Shown here: piece after piece, positions 9,601-22,000 of the stretch | How positions within the stretch are numbered: position 1 is the stretch's first letter | How the letters are laid out: each line of letters starts with the position of its first letter | Origin: a virus | IMG/VR virus record: IMGVR_UViG_3300020446_000076 | Coordinates: 1 to 24,939 of that record | Length of the DNA: 24,939 bases | Reading direction: 5' to 3' (one strand) | Program-made: the position numbers and the translations under genes | Notes under the pieces: model-generated | The model's database searches: none | What the model saw: only the letters and a program-made list of their open reading frames with translations | Told to the model about the DNA's origin: nothing

Positions 9601-10094
9601 TAAAATACAAAATACTGTTTGGCATAAATGCAGATGAAAATCTACAGGCCACATTCAAAATTGTTAAAAATCCAAGCACTAAGATTTCTGATGCCGTGAT
9701 CAAGACTAGAGTGATAGCGGCAATAAATGAATTTTTTGCTTTAGATAATTGGGATTTTGGAGACAGTTTTTATTTTACAGAACTAGCGGCGTATGTACAC
9801 CAGCAGTTGGCACCCGATTTGCTTACACTGTTGATAGTACCAAATCAATCTGGACAAGGTTTTGGGTCTTTGTTCCAAATAGATTCAGCCGCAGACGAGA
9901 TTTTTATCAGTGGGGCCACCGTTGATGATGTTTCAATTATTTCTGCTGTAGGTGCCAACCAATTGGTTGCATCAGGTACAGTGGTGACATCAACATCTTC
10001 AACCACGTCAATGACAACATCAGGTTCATCAGTGTCAGGTTCCACTACCGCAGGATCCGGTTCTAGCACCGGCAGTAGTGGGGCAGGATACTAA
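6612..10094 (+). CDS. 6: Baseplate wedge protein gp6 (baseplate J-like), enlarged
   Basis: The 1160-residue protein is the gp6 wedge subunit, which joins neighbouring wedges into the inner ring. The N terminus has the family pattern FVESSEYVALIDLIAYISQA (about 56-75) and VDLNARENFLETAERR. Residues about 417-440 (IKEKAAQVYYTQNRMITAEDY) carry the Ala...Tyr-Thr-x-Asn-Arg-Met-Ile-Thr-x-Glu-Asp-Tyr pattern typical of baseplate J proteins. The C-terminal arm (about 999-1100) has ILFGINADENLQ and FGDSFYFTELAAYVHQQLAP. T4 gp6 is 660 residues; much of the extra length seems to lie between about 490 and 960. Residues 1122-1160 are a Ser/Thr/Gly-rich tail ending in GAGY, and its last codons hold the ribosome binding site of the next gene. 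No Shine-Dalgarno site precedes its own start; ATG 6612 was chosen because it follows the promoter and gives the family N terminus. Confidence 0.88.
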   Translation: MATTDRQNRLLVAEDWRKIYQAFQQADFKSYDFETLRRTMVAYLRENYPDDFNDFVESSEYVALIDLIAYISQALSFRVDLNARENFLETAERRNSILRLARLISYNAKRNQPATGLLKVDSISTTQDVFDSTGTNLSNTTVIWNDSANNNYGEQFTAILNAANQTGQLIGKPRESDTIGGVATEVYTLSSNQNDLPIFTFSANIGGSNRNFEVVPSTITDSESIYESAPVNGTGLTYTYRSDGSGDSSNNTGYFFLFKQGTMTYEDFSVDTAITNYVKSFNKTNVNNSDVFLYKFDEFGQILEQWKQVPALSGNNAIYNSLANSERNIYNVVTKVGDTIDLVFGDGNFSNLPIGTFRLYTRSSDNARYAIQPADMTNIQIVVPYVDRNGAQQNLTVAMSLQASVYNAAATESNDSIKEKAAQVYYTQNRMITAEDYQIAPLSASQEIIKVRSVNRSASGISRAKEVLDPTGAYSNVNVFAEDGILYREESTQQFTFQFTNDNTISATIDNDVETKIKQAYSRHFYYLKYGTKDLSSLNATWNSTTTSTNTNTGYFTSGGALVVGDSATSNFKYAKQGALIKFTSPDSREFLNNTLVTAGTDNAEDRAWAKIGAVEGDGANAGVGNLESGLGPVTLAQIIPNGAIVDSVIPNLTTTFSDALKVDLIDRIGAYENFGLRYDIDSESWKVITSTNLSASSVFSLGNTGDVTDANLDASWWFKFTNDGSTYTVTYRSLDYIFESEGQNKFHYDSQEKIYDYKTGATVYDTVKILKTNSIVSTGNGIGYPLIWAVTDTVTEADGFQDNRKIKVGFYDSDDDGVVDNPELFDIYVEPNTSTATKFVFFEKYLSYNNIERFRPYAATNFIVTQNESDINLNTSAYTDGQLFYFYDESEDVIKSYSSTTNTLSTSTDYIARRGRSGIDFQYKHHAGQETRIDPAVSNIIDLYVLERSYDNLYRIWLQDGGPKPTASTSDQLRISYSSSLNAIKSLSDQIIYHPVKYKILFGINADENLQATFKIVKNPSTKISDAVIKTRVIAAINEFFALDNWDFGDSFYFTELAAYVHQQLAPDLLTLLIVPNQSGQGFGSLFQIDSAADEIFISGATVDDVSIISAVGANQLVASGTVVTSTSSTTSMTTSGSSVSGSTTAGSGSSTGSSGAGY

Positions 10095-10095
10095 T
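10084..10095 (+). promoter_or_regulatory. Ribosome binding site embedded in the end of gp6 (CAGGATACTAAT)
   Basis: CAGGATACTAAT contains AGGA (10085-10088), the last gp6 codons GGA TAC TAA, and the start of the next ATG (10094). AGGA lies 5 bases before that ATG. The same 12 bases recur at 23692-23703, at the end of the 241-residue protein gene. Confidence 0.7.
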
Positions 10096-13000
10096 GGTTG
10101 ATCAACCCACAAATCCACTAACAAATCAAGAAGTAGTCCAACAGGGCACAGCAGAACTACGTAGAACTGTTCAGCACTTGCCTGCTTTTTACAGAACAGA
10201 CAACAACCAAAGATTTTTGTCCAGCACAATGGATGCTTTGGTACAAAAAGGCAGTCTAGAAAGATTAGACGGTTATGTGGGAAGAAAGGATGCCTACACT
10301 AGAAAATCCAGTGATAGATATCTCACAGCAACCAGCAGGGATAGGTCTGCTTATCAACTAGAACCTGCTGTCACATACACCAACAGAGACACCACATCTG
10401 TAAATCCTGAAGACCAAGTTAAATTCACAGGCACATACGATGACTACATAAATCAGATCAAATATTTTGGTGGAAAAGTAGACAATCACGATAGACTTAA
10501 TAAAGAAAAAATTTACAGTTGGAATCCCGCTGTCGATTATGACAAACTAATCAATTATAGAGAGTACTATTGGTTGCCTGAAGGGCCTAATGCATTAGAA
10601 ATTGATGTGGTCGGTCCAGGAGCAGTGGTCGAATATAAAGTCACCAATGTGGTGAAAGGTGCTTACAATTTTAGCATACAAGATGGAACAAACAACCCAA
10701 TACTGAAACTTTACAGAGGTAACACATACAAGTTTAATATAGATGCAAAAGGTCATCCTTTCTATATAATGACAGAACCCTACAAAGATCAGTTATCAGC
10801 AGACGGATCAACATCTACGCTTTATACCACAGGTGTCACAAACAACGGAACAGATTCAGGCATAGTTACATTCACAGTGCCCACATCAGGTCCTAGCACA
10901 CTTTACTATCAGTGTGGCAATCACGATAATATGAATGGTGTGTTACAGATTGAAGACATCCAAACCACATCTAAAATTGATCCAGACAAAGATATCATTG
11001 GTGCTAAAAATTACAGTTTGAGGACATTAGATCTATCAAACGGAATGAAAATAAAATTTACTACTACCAAAGTTGATACCGCTTGGCAAAACAAACAATA
11101 CTATGTGGAAGGCGTTGGCGACTCGATCACTTTGACAGATGCCAGTGAATTGATTGCACCGGGCAGTTACAGTGAAGAATTCACAGTGGGATATGACACA
11201 TTTGTTTACGATTCGCAACCTTATGCCAAAGCACTTCACAGAGCAGAAGCATTAGACTACATCACTATCAAAAGAGATTCTAGAGATCGCAATTCATGGT
11301 CAAGATACAATAGATGGTTTCACAGAAGTGTGATAGAGGAAACTGCCAGAGTTGGCGGTTACACACCTGACCTAGATGAATCAGACAGGGCCAAAAGACC
11401 CATCATTGAATTCGATTCAGGCCTGGCACTTTATAATCACGGCACAGTGGCCAAAGATCATATCACTGTGATTGACACAGTGACCACGGATGCATTCAGT
11501 GACGTGGTAGGAAAAACAGGATTTAATGTGGACAGCATTTCTTTAGAAGATGGCATGAGAGTGATATTCACAGCAGACACAGATTCATTGGTCGCCAACA
11601 ACATTTATACAGTTAAGTTTATCACAGCCACTGACAGTTCGCAAGTGATATCTTTGACCAAAGCCGCTGATGGAACACCTGCTGACGGCGACAGTATTTT
11701 CGTTGAAAAAGGCACAAACAATCAAGGCAAAACATTCCACTATGAAAGTGCAACAAAAAGTTGGAAAACATCGCAGGCAAAAACAGGCCTAAATCAGCAA
11801 CCGTTGTTTGGAATGTGGGATAACGATCACGTCAGTTTTGACGACGCAATCAAATATCCCAACAGCACATTCACAGGAGCAAAAGTTTTTGAATACGCAA
11901 CCAGCGACAGTGCCACAACAGATACAGTGTTGGGCATCAAAGTCAAATACAAAACAATTAACAATGTAGGTGACATAGTTTTTGACAGTGATCACACCAA
12001 CGGGACATTCACATATAAAAATGAAAAACAGACTGTTTCAAAAAATCTAGCAGAAGGACATTTACACTACACCACAGGTAGAACCACGCACAATTCACGA
12101 AGTGCTTGGATTGAAAGATTAAACGAAAGCAAACAACGAGTAATAAGAACTTATCAAGCAGATGACGTGGAAAAAAAACTGTTTGCCATAGACTTTTACA
12201 AGGACAGTGTATCATTAACGGATTTAGAAATTGCAGTGCGTGTGAATGGTGTGAACAAAAGTCAAGGCATAGATTACACACTAGTAGATGGCACAGTTAA
12301 CAAGTATGTGCAGTTCACAGAAGAATTATCAGTGGGTGACCAAGTGCGAATTAAAGGTTACAGTGCCGCCGACAAAGTGGCAGACAAAGGCATATACGAA
12401 GTGCCTGAAAACATTGAGACCAACGCGGAGAACAGTCAGATAGGTACATTTACATTGGGTCAAATCACAAAACACGTGCAAGACATACAGGACAAAAATA
12501 CAGATGTCACAGGTGCCATTCCAGGTGTCAGCAATCTACGTGACAAACCCGATGCAAGATTGAAAGGTGGAACAATACATCAACATCAAGGGTCTTTATT
12601 GCCCGCGGTGTTTGGTTTGATTGATCAACAGGCCAATGTGATAAGATCTATTGAGTATGTGAACAAGGCCTATGAACAATGGTACAACAGTTTTTTAACC
12701 AATGCATTGGGTACAGTGTATGAAGGTGTGGCTCGTGACAGAGTAGACGAAATCATACTGTCAATAGTGGAAGGCAAAAACAGCAAGTCACCATTTTACT
12801 ACGAAGATATGGTTGGATATGGAGAAAACGTATCCACTAGGAGTTACACGGTAAAAGATGATTTAGAAACTGATTATGCCATAGATAGCCAACACAGTAT
12901 GACTGCTCTAGGAAATCGTGCAGTGTACGTGTATCTAAATGACGTGCAATTGATCCAAGGCACAGATTACACATTCAGCACAACAGACGATAGTGTTAGC

Positions 13001-16000
13001 ATTTTAACAACTCTGGCAGACGGCGACAAGATCCTAATCAAAGATTATGCCGACACAACTGGAAGTTTTATTCCTCCAACTCCTACAAAGTTGGGAATGT
13101 ATCCAAAATTTAAACCTGAATTAATTTCAGATGACACATATAGGACCACAACTAATGTGATTAGAAAGCACGATGGTTCTTTTATCAAAGCATACGGTGA
13201 TGAAAGAGATGATCTAATCTTGGAACTAGAAAAAAGGATATACAACAACTGTAAAACTGCCTATGATGCCTCACTGTTGGATATCAATGATGTTGTGCCA
13301 AGTGCATTCACATCAACAGAATACACGTTGCTCGAAGTAGACGATGTTATGAGCACAGACTTTTTTGTGTGGGCAGGTAGGAACAATGTACAATACATCA
13401 ACAACACTGCATTCACAGAAGGATCGCCTTTCACCTACAATTATTCATCATCCACAGATAGAATTGCCGGAGAAAAACTACCAGGGTATTGGAGAGCCAT
13501 ATACAAATATTTCTATGACACAGACGCACCACATCTAAGGCCATGGGAGATGCTGGGTCACAGTGAAAAACCAAGTGATTGGGAAACCACATATGGTCCC
13601 GCACCATATACAGCAGGCAATGATGTGCTGTGGACAGCGATAGCCACGCACACAGGTAGATATGCCAAACCTCAAATCAAAAGTTATCTACCAGTGGATG
13701 CATCTGGAAATCTTTTGGATCCCATAGCGGCAGGCTTGATTGGCAATCATGATGTGCCTGGACGTACACAGAGTTGGAAGTTTGGTGATCAAGCACCAGC
13801 AGAAACTGCCTGGCGTAGATCCAGTGCTTATCCGTACACGGTAATTAAAACTTTGGCCTTAACAAAACCTGCTAAATTTTTCTCAATATTTTTTGACAAC
13901 AGCAGATTGAGTACAAACACTGCTGGCAACTACATCGACACAGACACCGGCATAAGACAGACACTGGCCAAAGGCAAATATCATTTGGAAACTGAAACCA
14001 ACGCAACCACAGGAGTTACAACAAGATATGCCACTGCTGGTTATCAACCTTTGGTGGTGAACTATTTGATATCACAGAATTTGGATGCTAAAACTTTCTG
14101 GTATGACAAAATGAAAGGACTGACCGTACAACTGGCATACAAGTTGGGTGGGTTTACGGACAAAGACAATATTAAAATTCTCACAGATTCCGTCAGTCCA
14201 GGATCAACATCAGGTAGTAAATTTGTGCCAGACGAAAACTATAAGATATTATTTAGAACATCAAACCCTGTGGAAACTTTTGACTATTCAGGGGTGTTGA
14301 TCGAGAAGAACACAGATGTTTCACAAGATGGATCAACACTGTTAGGTGGTTACAAAGTTTTAGGTTACTCAACAACCAAGCCGTATTTCAAATTCAATTA
14401 CCCAATCAAATCTGTACGAGGCAACAAAGTGCGTGTGATCAATTCAGAAGTGGCCACATACAAGAACTATCAAGAAGCAGTACAGACTATTCCGTACGGA
14501 TATGTGTTTGACACCAAACAGGAAGTGGCAGACTTTCTGTCAGGTTACGGACATTGGTTGGAAGATCAAGGTTTTCGTTTCAACAAATATTCTAAGGAAC
14601 TCAAAGAAACACTGAACTGGTCGAATGCTATAAAAGAATTCCTATACTGGACAGAACAAAACTGGGCACCAGGGTCAGCAGTCACAGTTTCTCCTGCCGC
14701 AGACGGATTTGAACTAGACACGAACAATAGTATTGTGGGCAAATTGAAAAGCATTGCTGGCGACTACTCAATGCTGGACGCAGGCGGTAGAAAACTTAGC
14801 ATAAGAGAAATCAGTACAAAACGCATAGGAAAAACTTTTGATATCTCAATCAAGAGTTTGGATGTGGGACTTTTTAATATATCATTGAACACAGTCCAAA
14901 AAGAACACATAATATTATTTGACAATAAAACTGTTTTCAGTGACATAATATATGACGCTTACACAGGTTTTAGACAAGAACGTATGAAAGTTGTGGGTTG
15001 GAAAACAGCAAACTGGAACGGCGATTACTATGCTCCTGGTTTTGTGTTTGACAGTGCTGAGGTCAATTATTGGTCACGAAATACAGATTACAAAATTGGT
15101 GACACAGTTGAATATCAAGGCAAATTTTATGTGGCCAAGGCAAATCATACAACCAATGATAAATTTGAATCTGCCAATTGGACTCTGAAAACAGAGAAAC
15201 CCCAACCACAGTTGATACCAAACTTTGACTACAAAATCAGTCAATTTAACGATTTCTACAACTTAGAAACCAACAACTTTGATGAGTCACAAGAGCAACT
15301 GGCACAGAGATTGATAGGTTATCAAAACAGAGACTATTTAGAAAACCTGTTTGTTAGTGATGTGTCACAATACAAATTTTATCAAGGTTACATCAGAGAA
15401 AAAGGCACACAGAACGCAATAGATAAAATTTTAAAAGCCAAATACGAAGGTTCTGATATCACTTTAAATTTATATCCTGAATGGATGATAAGAACAGGTA
15501 GATTTGGAAACGTAGATGCCAGAGAAAACATCCAAATACAATTAAAGGAAAATGAAATACTAGCAAATCCTCAGAGTTTAGAATTTTATGAAACTTCAAA
15601 CTTTACAAAAAATTACGCAAGAAGTTTAGCCATAGCCAAACCAGACTTCTATTATGATCCTGTGGATTACGACACAGCCACAACTTTTGCCAAATATGAT
15701 TACAGCCAAGCAGGATATGACAGAGACTCTGTGATGCCATTCAAAACAGCAGGTTATGTACAGCCAAGTCAGGTACAACACACAGTATTTGATCTTGAGG
15801 AATTATTGGATCTAGATGTGCAATCTTTTGAAAGAAATGATTTAATCTGGGTGGCCAACAAACAAAATCTAGATTGGGACGTGTACAGATTGACCAATAC
15901 TGGTAGACAGATTGCCACATTGAGAGCAGTGAATGGTAGCACTCAAATGGAAATTGAGTTCAGCAGTTCTCATAACCTTAACGCTCAATCAAATAGAACC

Positions 16001-19000
16001 AGTGCTGACTATCTTGCTATTAGAAATGCTGAAGTTGAAGACCTGAATCGTGTGTTTGAAGTCAAAAGGGTTGTAGATCATAAAACTATTCTCGTGGATT
16101 TCGCAGGTGCCACAGGCGGATTGCCTAATGCTGAGGATGAATCCACAATTGGCAGTTATGGTAGTCTCTATATCTTTAGATCTGTTAGATTCAATTCGAT
16201 GAATAATGTTAATGATGTTATTAGTTACGATACGTATCAAGACAAAGATGAATCAAGGCAGATTCCTGGAGACAAAGTTTTCACCGATGCAGACGCTTCA
16301 GGCTTATGGCGTGTGTACGAAAAATGTGATCCATACACTGTGAAAAGACAACTGTCACCAAATTCCGAAGTGGCAGATCAAGATTTTGGTTGGAGAATTG
16401 TGGCCAGAAACGACGGCAGAACATTGATTGCATCAGCACCTACCAAAGGTCAAGGTGAGATACATTTCATGTTCAGAACTTCTGCGTCACCAGGAACCGG
16501 TTATGAGAGCCAAGCCGCTGTCACAATGACAGACGGTGATGACAACACAGGACGTTTAGGTTATTCTCTGTCGATCAGCACAGATGAAAACTTTGTGATA
16601 GCAGGAGCACCTTTCACTAACACAGTTGGATTGGATGGCAGTAGTAGATACAGTGATCAAGGTTTGATTAAAATTTTTGTTTGGAATCCCAGCACTTTCA
16701 CATATGGCATACTGAACACAATTAATCCACCAACAGATCAGGCTGGCCAGAACTTTGGTTGGAGTCATGCAATAGCAGAACCAGGCGCAAGTTCAGGCAG
16801 AGACACACCAGCAAAATATCTTTTTGTGGGTGCCCCAGGTTTGGATGATGGTTCTTCAACCAGCGGTGGACGTGTGTACATGTACGAATGGGGTGTTGGT
16901 TCAGACGGATCAACATATGACACCTGGACACAGAATTTAACAATCAGCAGTAATGAAGTAGGATCAGGCAAACGTTTTGGTAACGCCATTGCTGTGAATG
17001 ACAACGGTGATATCTTAGCAGTGAGTTCAACTGCGCCAGGCAAAGCGGGTATGGTTGAAATATTTAGAAGAACTTCGCAGAGCAATGACGACAGTGTGGA
17101 GCACAGTTTTACGCATGTACAGACACTGTCAGGTGTTGCCAGTGACGGATCCAGTTTAAACACACAATTTGGTGACAGTATTGCGATGAGCAAAGACGGA
17201 ACAACTTTGGTTATTACGGCACCAGGCGCGGATAAAACAGATCAGGCAGACGCAGGTGCAGTGTATTATTACAAATGGGACGCAGACGGCGACAGCACAT
17301 TGGCTTATACATTACAGCAGACAATAAATGCACCAGACACAGCCTCTAATATGCGTTTTGGTAGCACAATAGATATCGACAACAGCGGTACTAGATTAGT
17401 AATAGGTGCTGAAAATTTCGGAAATTCAAGAACAATGGCATTCGATTCAGGGGCCACCACGTTTGATTTACAAGATACAGAGTTCAGTGATTTCAACACA
17501 GGTTCAGGTGCGGCGTACACAGCCACTAGATACAATACAGAATTTTTGATTGATGATAGATTGGTCACAACCAGTGTTACAGCAAATGATGATTTTGGAC
17601 GTGGTGTTTGTGTCACAGATAACACAGTGTTTGTGGGAGCACCGGACGACGAAGGCAACATTGACATCTCAGATGGCAGTTCATACATTCAAAACGATGG
17701 TACGGTGACAGTGTTTGATTTGACCAAATCGGGAGAATATGCTTGGAAAAATATTGTGACTGAAACTCCGCTTATGGACGTATCAAAACGGGGACAGGTT
17801 TTTGATTTTGATACCAGAAGCAACGAAATCAGAGATTATTATGAACTTTATGATCCTGTGAAAGGACATTTTCCAGGTGTCGCAGATAGAGAAATCAATT
17901 ACAAAACAGTTTGGGATCCAGCAGTATACAACAACGGTGATGGTGCCAATTTTAAAACCACTTGGGCAGAAAAACACGTGGGCGAAGTATGGTGGGATCT
18001 ATCCCGTGTGAAATGGTTGTGGTACGAACAAGGAACTTTAGAATACAAAACAAATCATTGGGGAAAAACTTTTCCTGGATCAGAGATACACATTTACGAA
18101 TGGATAGAATCTACATCTTTGCCAAGTGAATTTATAGGCGGTACACCTTTACATCCAGATGATACCAACTACACAATTAAACAGAGATACAGCACACAGT
18201 TGGATGCCTTTGTTGATTACTATTACTACTGGGTCAGAAACACCACAGTGTTACCAGCCAACAGTGTTGTTAGACGTGACAGCACCACAGCGTCAGTGGC
18301 TAATTTACTTTCAAATCCACAAGGACTGGGACACAAATGGTATGCACCAACAGACACTCAAAGTATGTTGATTGCCAATGTGAGAAATCTTGCCAACTCA
18401 CACATAGTTTTAAATGTTGACATTAGAACAAACAATTTTGATGCCACGGCACACTCGGTATGGAAACTGGCCAGAGAAAGTGACCCTGCTTACCGTCCAG
18501 GAACTCAAATCGAACAACGTTGGTGGGACAGTTTGGTAGGTAAAAACATCGCTGGTGATCTTGTACCAGATATCGCTTTGCCTGTGAATGAAAGATACGG
18601 TAACAATATTAGACCAAGACAGAGTTGGTATGTGGATAGATATGATGCCTTAAAAGAAGTAATTGACTATGCCAACACAGTGTTGAAGAAAAAACAACTG
18701 TCAGGCACAATCAGTCTGGACAATCTTAACAAAGCAGATCCAGAACCAACAGCGGCCAGCCTAGAATGGGATGCCACAGTTGACACATACGCAGAATTAA
18801 CCTACATCAACACAGCAGATCTGTCAGGCACAGTGAAATATTTGGTCAAAGCAGACGAAAACGCAGACGGTTTTTGGTCAATACACACATGGGATGGCAC
18901 AGAATGGACTAGAACTAAATTACAAGGTTACAACACAGGAGCATATTGGAGTTACGTAGACTGGTATGGTACTGATCCAGAGGTACACGAGATGATACAT

Positions 19001-22000
19001 GATGAGAATACTCCTATTGATGCACAGGTAACGTATGAATATGAGTTAGATTCACTTGACCTAGCAGTTGGTAAGCACGTGAAAGTTACACAGGCAGATA
19101 CAGGTGGTTGGAAACTGTTTATGAAGACTGCTTCAGGTTACACCAACGTAGGAACAGAGAATGGGACTATTAGATTAAGCACAAAATTATACGACTACAC
19201 ACAAGATGCCACAGGGTTTGCGGGTGGTGACACATTTGATGACAATTTCTTTGACCAGGAACCTACAATCGAAACTAGAAATGTATTGACAGCACTGAGA
19301 GATGACCTATTCATTAACGAGTTAGCAGTTGAATACAACAATTTGTTCTTTATTGGTTTGAGAAAAGTGTTGGCTGAACAAACTTATGTGGACTGGCTGT
19401 TCAAAACCGCATTTGTAAATGTGACGAACACAGTGAGAAAATTGGATCAACGTAAAAATTACACATCAGGCACAGACAGTTGGGTGGAAGAATACATTAA
19501 CGAAGTCAAACCTTTCCATACAAAAATCAGAGAATACAAATTGGGGTATGAAGGCACAGACACCGAAGATGGTATATTCACAGATTTTGATAATCCTCCG
19601 TTCTACGACACAGAGCAGAGCAAAATAAGAACATTGAACGTCAACAGCGACAGTGACAAACTTACAGAATATCCATATCAGATGTGGTATGACTATCATA
19701 AAAAATATGTGAGTTCAATAACAGTAAGTTATGGTGGCACAGGTTATGAGACAGCACCCACAGTCGCAGTGATTGGTGGCACAGAAGCATCAACAGGTCC
19801 GTTCCAAATACAAGGAACCAGCAACAGAGGCGCAACCTCCGGCACTTACGGATACTACTATCCGTTGTTCACCAGTGAGCAACGTGCCAAAACTTGGGAT
19901 ACTCAAAACAACAGCGGTTCAGGCACTGCAACAGAGTTTAGTTTTGACGAATACTCAGGAACGTTCTGGATGCCAGATGGAACAACCAACACAGGACAAA
20001 GCACACGTTCAACTGTGTACAAATTATATGACACGCCTGACACGTCAGCGGCCACTGCCACTGCCACAGTTGTGAATGGATCTGTCACAAAAATCACACT
20101 CACAGGACAAGGCAGGAATTATACCACAACACCTACAGTGGTACTCACAGGTGGAAAGACAGATGGTACGACACCAACAGATACAGCCAGAGCATATGTC
20201 AATTTGAGCAATGATCTAGTCCGAGATTTCAACACCACAATTAAATTTGACAGAATCCAATCAACACATTCTGTGGTAGATTGGACAGCCAACACAGCAT
20301 ATGCATACGGACAATTGATTAGATACAACAACGAATTGTACAAGGCCACAGATCCATTCACATCCAGCACAAAATTCTCAGACAACAAAGGAAAAGTGTA
20401 CAAGGTGTATGGTGACGAAACAGATTTAACTGCGGCTGACAGAACAGCAGGTATGTATGCTCCAACATCAGCAATGCCAGGCAATGAACTGTCACAGTTG
20501 ATGTCAGGCATCGATTACGGTGGCACTATGGTCACAGGATTACTGTTCACACAAGATCAAGGTTGGGACAGATCGGGATGGTATGATTATGGTTGGGATC
20601 ATTTTGGAGCATCAAACATAGTGGCATTCAGAGGTGATGGATCAACCACAACATTTACTTTTGATTCTGCTCCTGCCTCAACAAAAGTTTATCAAGTTTA
20701 CACAACTATTAATCACGTGAAAACTAAAACTGCTGACTCATTCAGAGGTGACGGTTCTACTACCACATTCACTTTAAGTTCAGCACCAGCAGACGGCACT
20801 TTGGTTGAATTTATACCATTTGACGATGACGGTGTGTTGACTCCCACAGATGACAGAACACTGGACACGTTATTATCAGGCGGATTGTTTAACACTGCGT
20901 TGGGAACTGCGGCCAGTGATGTTATCACAGACGGTGACGGATTCGTTACAACAGAAACCAGTTACGCACCTGAAGAAGCAGTGCCAGGACAGATATTTGA
21001 CACTTTAGACATCAAAGTTTATACATCACCAGAATCAGGTGTGCCATTTATCACAGAAAAATTATATCACGGTGATGCCACAACCACTGTGTACAGCACT
21101 GGAGAATATCCAGGCACATTGGCATCAGTGACAGTTTCGGTTGATGGCTTAGTGAAAAGATTGACCACAGACTTCACGGTTAATGTGGCCAACAAGACAG
21201 TCACATTTGTCAGTGCGCCAGGACTTGGGGCAGTGATATCTATTAGAACATTTGCTATATCGGGAGAAAATTACAGAGTGTTGGATCAATACACAGGTGA
21301 CGGGTCAACAGTGACATTTACCACGTCAACTAGAGGTGAATTCAATCTAGATTCCACTTCCAGTGATATGTACATCACAATAGATGGTGTGCCTACCACA
21401 GCATTCTCGACCACAACAACTGCCAACACAATCACAGTTACATTTAATTCTGCTCCAGCGGCAAGTTCATTTATACAGATTGCTGGATTCAACAAATCCA
21501 CAACCAGCACAAGAAGTTTCGCCAGTATCAGAAATGAGTTGATACCTTTTGGCGGAGGAGCCACAAGATACACTATGGCATTTCCGCCGGGAGAAGATCC
21601 TGGCTCAAGTATACCACTGACATTTCCGCCAGGCTCAATTGGTCCTTTCTCAGGCTTGACAATGATTGAGGTCAACGGCAAAATGTTACGTGGTCCAGAC
21701 ATCACTTACTATATTGGTGACGGAAGCACTTACACTTACGGAGTGGCGGTAGGATTGGGTGACGATTCAACAGTGGATCCAGCCAAAACAATCACAGCAG
21801 AATCACAAGTGAATGTGTTTGTGAATGGCTCTGAGAAAAATTTAAACACACACTACACTGTGGACATTGCAAATAACAATGTGGTATTCACTGCCGCTCA
21901 CGTGCCAACTGCCACAGATGTTATTGCCATAGAAACTCTAGTTAACAATCATTACAGAGTGGAAGGCACAGACTTTATTTTGAATACTAGTCAAATTGCC

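Noticed and set aside
16765-17193. Minus-strand open frame of 142 codons inside the propeller region
   Set aside because: It is a shadow of the repeat-rich sense frame, with no motif and no promoter. Similar shadows at 20119-20511 and 21286-21705 were rejected for the same reason.
19773-20075. Forward open frame of 100 codons in another frame of the giant gene
   Set aside because: It overlaps the intact giant frame, whose repeat motifs continue through it, and has low-complexity Thr/Gln-rich content.
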